From Chlorobiales bacterium (GTDB lineage Bacteria; Bacteroidota; Chlorobiia; Chlorobiales; Chlorobiaceae), in NCBI GenBank assembly GCA_026390855.1, contig JAPLFE010000126.1:1-62079 (forward strand): a stretch of DNA of 62,079 bases, in the 5' to 3' direction. The notes under the pieces are model-generated. The model did no database searches and was not told where the DNA came from. It saw nothing but the letters and a program-made list of their open reading frames with translations. Position numbers and translations under genes: made by a program. Every line of letters starts with the position of its first letter. Within the stretch, counting starts at the first letter, position 1. Shown here one piece after another: positions 44,164 to 54,695 of the stretch.

Positions 44164-44199
44164 ACCAGTGCTCGTTATATGGGCAATGCTGCAGCACGT

Positions 44200-45489
44200 T
44201 CATCCAATTAAGGATCCGTGCAGCTCAAAGGCATCAGTATCCGCTATTTTTGCCATGCAGAATGAACCGGCAGTGACTGTTCTGTTCTCAAAAGTCAGGA
44301 TGCAATCATTATCAACCTCTGGAGCATCATATTCCGTTCTCCCAAACGCACTCTCTCCAACAACTTCATCGATCAGAACCTTTACCACCTTCCCTTCAAA
44401 GATGCGGTTCTTTTCTTCAGAAACCTGTTCCTGCAGTTCCATAATCTCACCAACCCGTTCCTGTTTTTCCTCAGTGCTCAGCGTTTCCTTTAACGCATAA
44501 GCCGGGGCATGCTCTTCATGGAAGTACGGAAAGCAGCCCAGCCTGTCAAATCGGCTCGTCTCTACAAACTCCAATAGTTCCTCAAACTCTTCACGTGTTT
44601 CCCCGGGATAACCGGCGATCAGGGTAGTTCGCAGCCTGATATCAGGGTTTTTCTCGCGGATGTTCTCAAGCAGTTGGATCGTCTGATCTTTATCTATGCC
44701 ACGGTTCATCAACTTGAGGATTCGGCTATTGCAATGCTGCAACGGAATGTCAAGGTAGTTGCAGATATTCTCACGCTCCCGCATAGTATCAATCACTTCA
44801 AGGGGAAAATTTACCGGATAGGCATAGAGCAGCCTGATCCAGTCAAATCCAATGTCAGAAAGGCGCAGCACAAGATCATTCAGCAATGTTTTCCCTGCAA
44901 GGTCATACCCATAAAGGCTTATATCCTGAGCAATGACGTTCAGTTCCTTGACGCCCGAGGTCTTCAGCAAAGTAGCTTCTCTCAGTAACTGTTCCGGGGG
45001 TTGGCTTATGTATCGACCTCTGATTCTTGGGATCGAGCAGAACGAACAGGTACGGTTACATCCTTCGGCAATTTTGAGATAAGAATAATGGGGTGGTGTA
45101 AGCAGTGAACGGTGGTCGTAGAGCTCTTCACGATACTCAGCACCGATAGCTGCAAGCACTTCGAAGAGTTCTCTTGTACCGAAAAATCCATCCACTTCAG
45201 GCATTTCCTCTTGAAGTTCCTGCCTGTGAAGTTCAGTGAGACATCCCATCACATAAACCCGTTTAATCGAGCCCTCGGCTTTTTTATCGATGGCCGCCAG
45301 AGTTTCGTTAATGGATTCCTCTTTGGCATCGGCAATGAAGCCGCAAGTGTTGATGAGAATAATTTCAGCTTCATCGGCATGATCGGTAAAAATGATACCG
45401 GAAGCTTCAGCCTGTGCCATAAGGCGTTCAGAATCAACAGTGTTTTTAGAGCAGCCAAGGCTCAGGAGAAATACTTTATGCTTTATCAT
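44200..45489 (-). CDS. rimO: ribosomal protein uS12 methylthiotransferase RimO
   Basis: 429 residues. N-terminal MTTase domain with the auxiliary cluster Cys in LSLGCSKNTVDSE, INTCGFI and GCLTE; radical SAM motif CNRTCSFCSIP (about 148-158); C-terminal TRAM domain (about 360-425, FEGKVVKVLIDEV). It adds a methylthio group to an Asp of ribosomal protein S12, consuming SAM and cluster sulfur. Overlaps the tgt gene by 14 bp, one unit. Confidence 0.95.
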   Translation of the reverse strand: MIKHKVFLLSLGCSKNTVDSERLMAQAEASGIIFTDHADEAEIILINTCGFIADAKEESINETLAAIDKKAEGSIKRVYVMGCLTELHRQELQEEMPEVDGFFGTRELFEVLAAIGAEYREELYDHRSLLTPPHYSYLKIAEGCNRTCSFCSIPRIRGRYISQPPEQLLREATLLKTSGVKELNVIAQDISLYGYDLAGKTLLNDLVLRLSDIGFDWIRLLYAYPVNFPLEVIDTMRERENICNYLDIPLQHCNSRILKLMNRGIDKDQTIQLLENIREKNPDIRLRTTLIAGYPGETREEFEELLEFVETSRFDRLGCFPYFHEEHAPAYALKETLSTEEKQERVGEIMELQEQVSEEKNRIFEGKVVKVLIDEVVGESAFGRTEYDAPEVDNDCILTFENRTVTAGSFCMAKIADTDAFELHGSLIG

Positions 45490-46609
45490 TGCTATTGAAT
45501 CGTTCGAGAAAATCTGCTTTCCACTCTATGAAAGAGCCATTTATAATTTGTGTTCGTGCCGTCGCCGTAAGCCACATGAAAAACGAAATATTTTGCAGCG
45601 TACAGAGCTTAAGGCCGAGAATTTCACCGACGTTCAGAAGGTGTCGGATATAAGCGCGTGAAAAGTTCCGGCAGACATGATTGTCAAATCCTTCATCGAT
45701 TGACGAAAAATCAGCCGCATACACAGCCGAACGCAGATTCATTTTCCCATGACGGGTATAGACCCTTCCGTTGCGTCCTTCACGGGTTGGAATGACGCAG
45801 TCGAACATATCGACACCGTGTTCTATAGCATTCAGGATGTTTTCTGGTGTACCCACTCCCATAAGATAGCGAGGCTTTCCTTCCGGCAGCAGGGAATTGG
45901 AGAGCTCAAGGATGCGGTACATCTCGGCAGCAGGCTCCCCGACGGCCATGCCGCCTATTGAGTATCCGTCAAAGTCAAAATCAACTAGGGCTTTTGTTGA
46001 AATTTCACGCAGATCAGCATGAATACCACCCTGTGTGATGCCGAAAAGGTATTGTTCATGACCGTAGAGGGGGGAAGTTGTTGTGAAATGTTTTTTTGCC
46101 CGTTCAGCCCAGCGAATGGTCAGTTCTCCTGATTTACGGATATACTCTTTTTCGGCTGTCGATGGCGGGCACTCATCGAGTGGCATCATGATATCGCTTC
46201 CGATAATGCGTTGGGTCTCTACTACATTTTCGGGTGTAAAGTGCTGTTTTGAACCATCAAGGTGGGATTTGAACATGACCCCTTCTTCAGTGATCCTGCG
46301 CAAATCAGAGAGCGAGTAAACCTGATATCCACCACTGTCGGTCAACAGCGGCCCATCCCAATTCATAAATTTGTGCACTCCGCCTGCGTTAAGAAGAATA
46401 TCGTTTCCAGGTTTCAGGTAGAGGTGATAGGTATTTGCCAGAATAATATGAACATTGTTTTCTTTCAGTTCATGCGGTTCAATTGATTTTACGCTGGCGC
46501 GCGTACCTACCGGCATAAAGACCGGAGTAGGAACTGTTCCATGGTTGGTTTCAAGAATTCCACATCGGGCTGATGTGTGCGGATCGGTGGTTATAACGCT
46601 GAATTTCAT
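45476..46609 (-). CDS. tgt: tRNA-guanine transglycosylase
   Basis: 377 residues, exchanges the wobble guanine for preQ1 in queuosine tRNAs. Catalytic Asp in LTDSGGYQVYSL, a second in FDCVIPTREGRNG, substrate loop LDECPPS, and GIGTPENIL-like MGVGTPENIL. The zinc-site Cys triad near the C-terminus seems partial: CRNFSRAYIRHLL keeps the first Cys, and CxVC is reduced to upstream context (AVYAADFSSIDEGFDNHVCRNFSRAY), as in many Chlorobi/Bacteroidetes enzymes as far as I recall. First gene of tgt-rimO. Confidence 0.93.
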   Translation of the reverse strand: MKFSVITTDPHTSARCGILETNHGTVPTPVFMPVGTRASVKSIEPHELKENNVHIILANTYHLYLKPGNDILLNAGGVHKFMNWDGPLLTDSGGYQVYSLSDLRRITEEGVMFKSHLDGSKQHFTPENVVETQRIIGSDIMMPLDECPPSTAEKEYIRKSGELTIRWAERAKKHFTTTSPLYGHEQYLFGITQGGIHADLREISTKALVDFDFDGYSIGGMAVGEPAAEMYRILELSNSLLPEGKPRYLMGVGTPENILNAIEHGVDMFDCVIPTREGRNGRVYTRHGKMNLRSAVYAADFSSIDEGFDNHVCRNFSRAYIRHLLNVGEILGLKLCTLQNISFFMWLTATARTQIINGSFIEWKADFLERFNSNDKA

Positions 46610-47350
46610 GTGCTTTGCAATGGTAACGCTTTTTAATCAAGGAATCCAAGCGCCCGATGTTTTCAAGTTTGAGACTTTTCTGTTTTAAACGGATATTCAA
46701 GCCCCTTATGTAAAAATAGTACATGAAAGATGGAGAGAAAATCCGATTTTGCATTGTCAAGGTAGCCAATGACCCGCACAAAAAAAAGCATGGACATTTT
46801 CTATTGTCTTGCTTGATGTGAGATGATGCCTTGAAGGTAATTGTCCTCAACGAAAGTAACTATTACGCAAAATATTACACTGGCAGGCAGCAACTGAGAT
46901 TACCTTGTTCTGTGCTCAGATTTGCGGTCATGACCGTCTGCGGGGCATTCAAACCAGTGTCTTGGTGTTCCTTCTCAAAAATGGTTCCACTTCGGCCTGA
47001 CAGGCCTAAAACGAAGCGCGTTGTCTGAGGCTATGAAAAACCGTCTGCATCAAATTTATGAAGGCTTGTTCTACAAGTAACTCGATAAGTACCGGACACT
47101 ACAGAATTATTCTTTATAGTGAAGAATTATATGCGAGATAAATAAATAATAAGCAAGCAATTAACAGACTTCGTTTCCGGTTTTATAGTATATTAAGCGT
47201 GTTAAAGCAAAAATAAACTGTTTTTGTTGCAGAACATTTGAACCTATACTGATATCCTGAACACCACCAATTAAAGATGAACACTGCATGGGACCTGATT
47301 CTCCTTTTTTTTCTCAAGGATTTTGATTTTTAGTATTTAACCCAATACCC
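46610..47350. other. 740-bp spacer with a possible transposase remnant
   Basis: No intact gene. On the plus strand 46999-47080 reads TGLKRSALSEAMKNRLHQIY and then EGLFYK before a stop, reminiscent of the N-terminal part of IS4-type transposases; upstream the frame is broken. Shortly after comes AGTACCGGACACT (47090-47102), which resembles an insertion-sequence end. The rest is AT-rich and should include promoters for tgt (leftward) and the hybrid kinase (rightward). Confidence 0.3.
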
Positions 47351-49834
47351 ATGCAGAAACCTAAGTGCGACAAAAAAACAAACCTCCCTGCCTCCAATCA
47401 GAAAAATTTCAGGAAACATGAGCAAGTGTCAGATAATTCTTTTTCAGAGATTGTTTTACCCCCCTTTCTTGTGCTTGATACCAACGGATATTTTGTTGGC
47501 TGGAATGATTCTTTGCCTTATAAAACAGCAAAAATAAAAAGTATACGGACGCGAAGCATCAATGTGATTGACAAACATATTTATCATGCCGATCAGCCAC
47601 TTATAAAAGAAAAACTTCTTAATATCCTGAAAAACGGGTTGGAAGAAACTGCTGAGGCGAGGGTTTTTTTTCGAGGAGAACAGGACTTACGCTGGTTTAT
47701 GATTACGGGCAGGAGAATAATGATTGAGGATAGCCCTTTTGTTATCTGTATGATCGTCGATATTACCTCAAAAAAGCAGGAGGAAGATAACCTGACTCAA
47801 ACAGCAAATCACTTTCGTTCCATTACAGAAAACATCGACGGGGTCGTTTTTGTTGCTGGCACTAACTCAATATTAAACTATGTGTCGCCAGCAGCTGAAA
47901 AGATGTTTGGTTTTAGGCCCGATGAAATGATAGGGCAGTCGCTTGCTGGATTTCTTGAAGAGGAAAAAGCAATCCTTGAAACTCCTGAAATCTTAAACGA
48001 GACATGCCTGAATAGCTTTCCGACTCAAACTTTCGAATTACACTTCCGTAGAAAAAATGGTTCTCTCTTTTGGGGAGAGGTACATTTAAAATATTCTCAG
48101 GACAATGGATATCCCAGTATGGTCGGTTTGCTCCATGATGTTACTGCGCGCAAGCATATGGACGCTCATGCTTTATGTCGTCTAAGCCTGTTTGAAAAAG
48201 CAGATACCTGCTCTATTGAGGAATTGCTCAAAGCAACGCTTGATGAAACCGAACAGCTTACAGAGAGCTCGATCGGGTTTTGCTACTTTTTCAGGGACGA
48301 TATCAGTGATCATGCTCTCCAGGTATTATCAACCAATATGGACAAGAAGGTGCGAAGGCCTGAAAAGAATGGTGAACCATGTTCTTGGAACCAGACAGAT
48401 TTTTTGATAGAGGCTTTGCGTATGCAGAAAACGGTGATTCATAATGATTTCGATCCTATAGAGATTCGCTGGCAGCGATCGGATCATGATTCAGAATTTA
48501 TGAAGACATTAGTTGTGCCCATAATGAAAGGGGATATGGTTACGGCCATTGTTGGTGTTGGCGGAAAATCTTTTTCATATGATGAACATGATGAAAGAGT
48601 GGTAACAAATTTTGCTGATCTTGCGCGTGATATAGTTACCCGTAAACGTACTGAGCAATCGGAAAAGAACATTCGAGTATCGCTGATTCAGGCCCAGAAA
48701 ATGGCACTTTTAGGGATGATGGTTCGAAAAATAGGTTGTGATTACAATCATCTACTGGAGATCATTTTTGATAACGTTAAGCAGGTTATGGCGCAAAAAA
48801 CGTTTAATAAATCGCTGAGAAATAACTTGAGGAATATTCTGGAAAGTGCTTGTAGTTCAAGCGATATGATGAGTCAACTCCTTACTTTTGCTCGAAGTGG
48901 GAGTGTTATGCCAATAGTTATTGAGATGAATGTTTTGGTGGAAGGTATGCTGACCAAGCTGAAAAAGCTTGTAGGGAATGATATTGATATTGTTTGGGTA
49001 CCTGATAAGCAACGAACCCTTGTTAAAATAGATCCATCACAAATTGATCAGCTTCTTTCTGTATTCTGTCTCAATGCACGGGACTCTATAGATGGTAGAG
49101 GACAGATCACTATCGAAACTGGCCGGATTTCAATTGCCCAAGATGATTGTACTTCTGACCGCCCCTGTCAGGTCCCCGGGAACTATGTGTCCATTTCTGT
49201 TATGGATACTGGTATCGGTATAAAAACAAAGAATCTTCCTCATATTTTCGAACCATTTTTTTCCACAAAGGAGGATGTGAAAGGTATGGGTCTAGGATTG
49301 TCAATAGCATATGGCATCGCTCAGCAGAACCAGGGGTGTATAGATTGCCAGAGTGAGATTGGCAGCGGGAGTACTTTTACAGTCCATTTGCCACGGTATA
49401 TGGGAAGTGACTATTTTTCTGAAGATGAGATGCCGTCATCAATCCTTCCTTTAAAAGAAACGATATTGCTTGTTGAAAATGAGCCTGATATTCTGAATCT
49501 CTATAAAGGAATGCTTGAAAATATAGGATACACTGTCTTTGCTGTTGATACATCCTCTGAAGCGATCCAGATTGCAAGACAACTCCATGGTGAAATTGAT
49601 CTGCTTATGACTGATGTTGTTTTATCAGAAGTAAATGGTTGTGACCTTTCTGAAAAGCTTCTGTCGATATGTCCTAATTTGAAAACTCTTTTTATATCAT
49701 TTTATAATAACGATATCATCGATCGATCCGGGGGGGTATTTGATGAGAGAATTGATTTTATTCAAAAACCTTTTTTTATTGATGAGTTGACAATAAAAGT
49801 TCAAGATTTGTTGAATCCAGTTGCTGTTTATTAA
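47351..49834 (+). CDS. PAS-PAS-GAF hybrid histidine kinase lacking the phospho-acceptor histidine
   Basis: 827 residues, soluble. PAS 1 (about 30-140), PAS 2 (about 145-270, VDITSKKQEED, HDVTARK), GAF (about 285-430), HisKA (about 440-510), HATPase (about 530-660) and receiver (about 690-815). ATPase boxes look sound: NARDSID (N), MDTGIGI (G1), GMGLGLSIAYG (G2). The H-box of this group normally reads AHDFNN; here it is GCDYNH, with Cys (codon TGT at 48737-48739) in place of His. The receiver keeps Asp (MTDVVL) and Lys (IQKPF). Autophosphorylation at the usual site is impossible. It may be a regulatory pseudokinase or act through another residue. No partner adjacent. Confidence 0.88.
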   Translation: MQKPKCDKKTNLPASNQKNFRKHEQVSDNSFSEIVLPPFLVLDTNGYFVGWNDSLPYKTAKIKSIRTRSINVIDKHIYHADQPLIKEKLLNILKNGLEETAEARVFFRGEQDLRWFMITGRRIMIEDSPFVICMIVDITSKKQEEDNLTQTANHFRSITENIDGVVFVAGTNSILNYVSPAAEKMFGFRPDEMIGQSLAGFLEEEKAILETPEILNETCLNSFPTQTFELHFRRKNGSLFWGEVHLKYSQDNGYPSMVGLLHDVTARKHMDAHALCRLSLFEKADTCSIEELLKATLDETEQLTESSIGFCYFFRDDISDHALQVLSTNMDKKVRRPEKNGEPCSWNQTDFLIEALRMQKTVIHNDFDPIEIRWQRSDHDSEFMKTLVVPIMKGDMVTAIVGVGGKSFSYDEHDERVVTNFADLARDIVTRKRTEQSEKNIRVSLIQAQKMALLGMMVRKIGCDYNHLLEIIFDNVKQVMAQKTFNKSLRNNLRNILESACSSSDMMSQLLTFARSGSVMPIVIEMNVLVEGMLTKLKKLVGNDIDIVWVPDKQRTLVKIDPSQIDQLLSVFCLNARDSIDGRGQITIETGRISIAQDDCTSDRPCQVPGNYVSISVMDTGIGIKTKNLPHIFEPFFSTKEDVKGMGLGLSIAYGIAQQNQGCIDCQSEIGSGSTFTVHLPRYMGSDYFSEDEMPSSILPLKETILLVENEPDILNLYKGMLENIGYTVFAVDTSSEAIQIARQLHGEIDLLMTDVVLSEVNGCDLSEKLLSICPNLKTLFISFYNNDIIDRSGGVFDERIDFIQKPFFIDELTIKVQDLLNPVAVY

Positions 49835-49851
49835 ACATTGACATTTTTAAG

Positions 49852-49878
49852 CCTCGACATGTTGGGATCATGTCGGGG
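49852..49878. terminator. hairpin between convergent genes
   Basis: CCTCGACATG / CATGTCGGGG with a 7-nt loop, 17 bp after the kinase stop. No T tract on either strand, so it may be a weak bidirectional terminator. Confidence 0.45.
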
Positions 49879-49971
49879 AACGGAGACTTGTTGGCTCGGT
49901 TGCATGCTAGGACAATCTGAGAAGTTCCTTCATCGAAGGGGTAAAAAGGTACATCAGGATGGGTCAGGATT

Positions 49972-50790
49972 TCATTCCATGGAGCTAACTTTGACCGCAA
50001 CGCTGAGCTTTTCCTGACCATCCCCTTTATAGGTGCCACGTACAGGCGGAACATCATCATAGTCTCTTCCAGAACCGATTTTGATATACCTCTCATCGAC
50101 AAACAGGGTACTATGTGTCGGATCCATACCGATCCAGCCTTTTTCTTTACCGCAATATACTTCACACCATGCGTGGGACGCTTCATCCCGTCCATCCGGA
50201 GTGCTGCCGCCGTAAAGGTATCCGCTAACATATCGCGCGGGAACACCAAGGTAGCGGCATGTTGCAAGCATGATATGGGCAAAATCCTGACAAACGCCAC
50301 GTCCGAGCGCCATGACGACAGCACTGGTGCTATGAACGTCGGTTACTCCCGGTTCGTAAATAAATGATTCATTGATGTGACGGCATATCGATTCGGCAAG
50401 CTGGAAACTGTCGGTATTGGTCGCAAAAAGGGTGGTAAAGTCGCGTATTGCCTGATCAAAATGCACATAGCGACTTTGACATGAAAAATCAATGAGAAAA
50501 ATATCCTCATCTTCAGTTGCTGCACTCTGACCAATGCCAGTTTCAACCACGGAGGTCGCAACAATTTTCACCTGTTTATGACTCTGGAGCAGGTTGAAGT
50601 GATTGACAATGTTCCCGTAAAAATCAGTGTATTCAAATATGCTTACAGGGGGGGCGACTTCAAGATTGAAGCTTGTGCAACGCTGAAGGGCAGCCTTATT
50701 GTTGTCAGGGTGCAGCCTTACCTCGGTAGCTGTTTCGTAGATTGGATTATCATATTCAAACAGGGTGGCGTGTTCAACTTTTAAAATCAT
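49972..50790 (-). CDS. transglutaminase-like cysteine peptidase family protein
   Basis: 272 residues. N-terminal beta domain (Bact_transglu_N, about 1-90, typical FEYDNPIYETATEVRLHPD) and a papain-like domain: catalytic Cys in GRGVCQDFAHIML (about 175), His in ASHAWCEVYCG, Asp in MDPTHS. The family may cleave or form isopeptide bonds; the substrate is unknown. It is third gene of a trio with an ATP-grasp and an alpha-E protein, a widespread set whose role is thought to be peptide-like ligation/hydrolysis but is not settled. Confidence 0.88.
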   Translation of the reverse strand: MILKVEHATLFEYDNPIYETATEVRLHPDNNKAALQRCTSFNLEVAPPVSIFEYTDFYGNIVNHFNLLQSHKQVKIVATSVVETGIGQSAATEDEDIFLIDFSCQSRYVHFDQAIRDFTTLFATNTDSFQLAESICRHINESFIYEPGVTDVHSTSAVVMALGRGVCQDFAHIMLATCRYLGVPARYVSGYLYGGSTPDGRDEASHAWCEVYCGKEKGWIGMDPTHSTLFVDERYIKIGSGRDYDDVPPVRGTYKGDGQEKLSVAVKVSSME

Positions 50791-50814
50791 ATTCTTAAAA
50801 TATTATGTGTCCGG

Positions 50815-51888
50815 TTATTGCTGCTGCTGATGTTGCTGTGCTTGACTCCAGTTTGGGCGTCCTCCGGCAATTCCGGTAAATGGAAGGGCTTCAGCAATGT
50901 CCGGCGATTCGATTTCCGGGGTGTGATATGCGAAATAGGTCAGGTGCACCTGTTCGCCTACTTTCACTAACCGCTGTTCCAGATCTTCAAGGTAATGATG
51001 CAATCCTCTGGAAAAGATATCTTCAATTGCAGTATAGCTTAACTCAGCCTCTAATTTTCCGATCAGCCGATCAGCGTTGTTGACATAACGATGACGCGAA
51101 CTGCCCGATATACGCCACAATGCATCTTCAGCAGCGCATACAGAAAAGTTGATGCTGCGCGGAAATGTTCTATCTAAAATGAGAAAACGAAGGATGTTGT
51201 CAGGATCAATTTTGGAAAGGTACACTTTACGGAATGCCTCCAATGCGCTGCAGCTTTTCAGTACAGCCATCCATTGAATAATGTCTTCCGAACCTTCAAC
51301 GATTTCCGGCTGGCGTTGCGCTTCCGAAAGCAGCATGTGGTACTTGACATCAATCAGACGGGCAATATTGTCAGTACGTTCAAGGTACTTTGCAATTTGT
51401 ATGAAATCCCATCCCTCGTTATGAGAAAAAGTGTTGTCCGTAATGCCCTGGAAGAGGTGTGATGCGTTTTTGATCTCTTTATAAAACCCGTATGGGTTGT
51501 TATGGACAAACTGCGGGTTAATACTCTGCAGATAGTGATAAAGGTTATTGACCTGCTCCCACATTTCACTTGATATGCTCTCGATAATGCTCCGTGCATT
51601 TTCCCTTGCCAGGCTTATACAGGAGGTAATAGAGTTCGGGTTATTTTTATTGAATACCAGATAATCGGTAACAGTATGCGCAGAGTATTCGTTATACAGG
51701 GAGTTAAAGCGCTCCTTGTCGCTGGTTACAAGAATAAGTGCCACCCAGTAGCTTGGATTTTCTACCTGGGTGATTTTATTAAGGTCGAGCAGCAGGTTGA
51801 AATTGACGTCGAGGAACCTTGCTGTGTTTTCAGCCCGTTCAAAATAACGACTCATCCAGAACAGGGATTCGGCAACACGGCTTAACAT
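50815..51888 (-). CDS. alpha-E domain (DUF403) protein
   Basis: 357 residues, all-helical. MLSRVAESLFWMSRYFERAENTARFLDV at the start and FIQIAKYLERTDNIARLIDV (about 170) are the two characteristic repeated helices; NFSVCAAEDALWRISG precedes the end. The C-terminus is Gln-rich. Biochemical role unknown; always found next to circularly permuted ATP-grasp proteins. Lies between the ATP-grasp (20 bp) and transglutaminase (24 bp) genes. Confidence 0.9.
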   Translation of the reverse strand: MLSRVAESLFWMSRYFERAENTARFLDVNFNLLLDLNKITQVENPSYWVALILVTSDKERFNSLYNEYSAHTVTDYLVFNKNNPNSITSCISLARENARSIIESISSEMWEQVNNLYHYLQSINPQFVHNNPYGFYKEIKNASHLFQGITDNTFSHNEGWDFIQIAKYLERTDNIARLIDVKYHMLLSEAQRQPEIVEGSEDIIQWMAVLKSCSALEAFRKVYLSKIDPDNILRFLILDRTFPRSINFSVCAAEDALWRISGSSRHRYVNNADRLIGKLEAELSYTAIEDIFSRGLHHYLEDLEQRLVKVGEQVHLTYFAYHTPEIESPDIAEALPFTGIAGGRPNWSQAQQHQQQQ

Positions 51889-51908
51889 AGATAATCAGAA
51901 ATTAATGT

Positions 51909-53357
51909 TTATTCATCGACAACCCAAGTGTCCTTACTGCCTCCACCTTGCGAGGAGTTAACCACCAGGGAGCCACGCTTGAGAGCAACTCTTGTTAGTC
52001 CTCCAGGGACTATAGTAACTGTTTTACCGTACAAAACATAGGGACGAAGGTCGATATGACAGCCATAAAGATCAGTGTCATTGAAAAAGCTTGGATGACG
52101 CGACAGCGAAATAGTTGGCTGTGCTATATAGTTGCGTGGATTGGCAACGATCATCTCAGCAAAAGTCTCCTGCTGTTCAATCGTTGACTCCGGCCCTACC
52201 AGCATACCGTACCCTCCGGATTCATTAGCAGCCTTCACAACAAGCGAGCCCAGGTTTTCAAGAATATATTTAAGGTCGGAAGGGTTACTTGCCAACCAGG
52301 TTGGTACATTCTGCAAAATTGGATCCTCACCGAGGTAGTACTTGATGATTGCAGGAACAAAACTATAGATGACCTTGTCATCAGCAACGCCGGTACCTAT
52401 GGCATTGGCAAGCGTTACATTTCCCTTGCGGTATGCATTGACAAGACCTGCAACACCGAGTTTTGATTCTGGACGGAACACAAGAGGGTCAATATAGGCA
52501 TCATCAACTCTTCTGTAGATCACATCAACCCTTTCAAGACCTCGGGTAGTTCTTGTGTATACCTTATTGTCGTTGACAACCAGATCTTTTCCTTCAGTCA
52601 GTTCAATGCCCATCTGCTGGGCAAGAAAACTGTGTTCAAAGTAGGCCGAGTTGTATATGCCGGGTGTAAGAACTACAACGTTTGGTTCGTGCCGGGAATT
52701 CGGGCTGATTTCCTGCAGGGTACGAAGAAGTTCCTGCGGATAGTTATCGATAGGTCGGATCTGGTATTTGTCAAAAAGTACCGGAAACGCGCGTTTCATC
52801 GCCTGCCGGTTTTGTAACATATAGGAGACACCGCTTGGAGTGCGAAGGTTGTCTTCAAGGACTAAGAAATTACCTTGTCCGTCACGAATTAAATCGCTGC
52901 CGGTGACATGAATATAAATACCGAGAGGAGGGTTTATCCCGACAAATTCTCTTATGAAATGCTGGCTTCCAAGAATCAGTTCAGGAGGAATGATTTTGTC
53001 TTTAAGAATTTTCTGGGTGTGATAGATATCGTGCAGGAACTCATTGAGTGCTGTAATCCTCTGGATAAGACCTTTTTCGATGGTCTGCCATTCATTCCCC
53101 GGCACAATTCTTGGAATAAGATCAAACGGGAAAAGTCGTTCAACACCTTCATTCTCACCATACACAGTAAAGGTGATACCCTGATTCCGAAAAAAAATGT
53201 TAACAATTTCGCGGCGGGCTTTTATATCGTCAATCGAAAACTGGCCGAAGCGATGAAGCAGTTTATCGTAGTGAGCCCGGGGCATTCCATCCTTTGAGAT
53301 AACCTCATCAAAAAAACGGTTGGCTTCTGCTTCATATCGCTCAAAAAAGCGACTCAT
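51909..53357 (-). CDS. circularly permuted ATP-grasp type 2 protein
   Basis: 482 residues, DUF404/DUF407 family. Seen features: [55 protein letters not shown] (permuted ATP-grasp core), [25 protein letters not shown]-like [16 protein letters not shown] and [13 protein letters not shown], which binds ATP phosphates. Predicted to form a carboxylate-amine bond. First gene of the trio. The substrate is unknown. The terminal [13 protein letters not shown] is typical of the family. Confidence 0.9.
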   Translation of the reverse strand: MSRFFERYEAEANRFFDEVISKDGMPRAHYDKLLHRFGQFSIDDIKARREIVNIFFRNQGITFTVYGENEGVERLFPFDLIPRIVPGNEWQTIEKGLIQRITALNEFLHDIYHTQKILKDKIIPPELILGSQHFIREFVGINPPLGIYIHVTGSDLIRDGQGNFLVLEDNLRTPSGVSYMLQNRQAMKRAFPVLFDKYQIRPIDNYPQELLRTLQEISPNSRHEPNVVVLTPGIYNSAYFEHSFLAQQMGIELTEGKDLVVNDNKVYTRTTRGLERVDVIYRRVDDAYIDPLVFRPESKLGVAGLVNAYRKGNVTLANAIGTGVADDKVIYSFVPAIIKYYLGEDPILQNVPTWLASNPSDLKYILENLGSLVVKAANESGGYGMLVGPESTIEQQETFAEMIVANPRNYIAQPTISLSRHPSFFNDTDLYGCHIDLRPYVLYGKTVTIVPGGLTRVALKRGSLVVNSSQGGGSKDTWVVDE

Positions 53358-53624
53358 ACAGGTATTTCTTCTTGGTTATGGAGAATAGCTTTCATTACTC
53401 TTTACATCCTCTATATACTTAAATAATTTCGGATTTTAGCAATAAAAACCTAAATAAGTTACACGTTACCGGAAAAACTTTTGTGTGAGGTTATTGGTTT
53501 TTTTTGACATGCCGCACGGTGGGAATAGTTTTTATCATAAATTTAATGAATGTACGTGTTTCAGTTTATGGTCTACTGTATGGCCTCACTTGAATTATCC
53601 CTAAAATTTTAACGATTGCAACTG

Positions 53625-54632
53625 ATGCATATACTAGTGACCGGCGCTGCCGGCTTTATAGGATTTCATGTCTGCAGAAAGCTTCTTCAGCGGGGTGAAT
53701 GGGTTACCGGTCTTGATAACATGAATGACTATTACGATGTCTCGCTCAAGGAATCGAGGCTTTCGATGCTGATGTCTTATGAAAGGTTTACGTTTATAAA
53801 AGCCGATATTTCCGACCGGAGCGCAATTGAAGAGCTTTTTCAGACAGGAGGATTTGAGTGTGTGATTAATCTTGCTGCACAAGCAGGTGTGCGTTATTCC
53901 CTTGTCAATCCCCATGCTTATATCAACAGTAATATTCTTGGCTTCCTGAATATCCTCGAAGGGTGCAGGCATCACGGCATAAAACATCTTGTTTACGCTT
54001 CGTCAAGTTCAGTTTATGGTGCCAATGAGACCATGCCATTTTCAGTGCATGACAATGTTGATCATCCACTTTCACTTTATGCGGCAAGCAAAAAGGCCAA
54101 TGAGCTTATGGCGCATACCTACAGTCACCTCTATCAGTTGCCAACAACAGGGCTTCGTTTTTTTACCGTGTATGGGCCATGGGGAAGACCTGATATGGCT
54201 CTTTTTCTGTTTACCAATGCCATTGTAAACAATAAGCCAATACAGGTTTTCAATTACGGTAAACATCGGCGTGATTTTACCTTTATCGATGATATTACTG
54301 AAGGAATTTTGAGGACACTTGATCATGTTGCAGAGCCAAACTTAGATTGGTCCGGTCTTAACCCCGATCCTGGTTCAAGCCGTGATCCCTGGAGAGTATA
54401 CAATATCGGTAACAGTAGTCCGGTAGATCTCATGGACTATATTGAGGCTCTTGAGCAAGAGCTTGGCTGTGCCGCCGAGAAGGTGTTTCTGCCGATGCAG
54501 CCAGGTGATGTGCCTGATACTTATGCCGATGTGGAACAGCTTATGAAGGATGTGCAATATACACCACAAACTACAGTAAAGGAAGGGATAAGTCGTTTTG
54601 TTTCTTGGTATAGAGAGTATTATAAATTGTGA
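53625..54632 (+). CDS. NAD-dependent epimerase, UDP-glucuronate 4-epimerase type
   Basis: 335 residues from ATG 53625; a TTG at 53616 is less likely. NAD motif [12 protein letters not shown], catalytic SSSVYG and YAASKKANE, then [18 protein letters not shown], which matches the GDP/UDP-glucuronate epimerase subgroup (CapI-like). Would supply UDP-galacturonate for surface polysaccharide. Not clustered with other sugar genes; convergent with lysS. Confidence 0.87.
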   Translation: MHILVTGAAGFIGFHVCRKLLQRGEWVTGLDNMNDYYDVSLKESRLSMLMSYERFTFIKADISDRSAIEELFQTGGFECVINLAAQAGVRYSLVNPHAYINSNILGFLNILEGCRHHGIKHLVYASSSSVYGANETMPFSVHDNVDHPLSLYAASKKANELMAHTYSHLYQLPTTGLRFFTVYGPWGRPDMALFLFTNAIVNNKPIQVFNYGKHRRDFTFIDDITEGILRTLDHVAEPNLDWSGLNPDPGSSRDPWRVYNIGNSSPVDLMDYIEALEQELGCAAEKVFLPMQPGDVPDTYADVEQLMKDVQYTPQTTVKEGISRFVSWYREYYKL

Positions 54633-54695
54633 GTCATCCCCTAAAGCCCTATGGGGATATATAGGAACTTTAGGGAATACTTTGTTCTTCAACAA

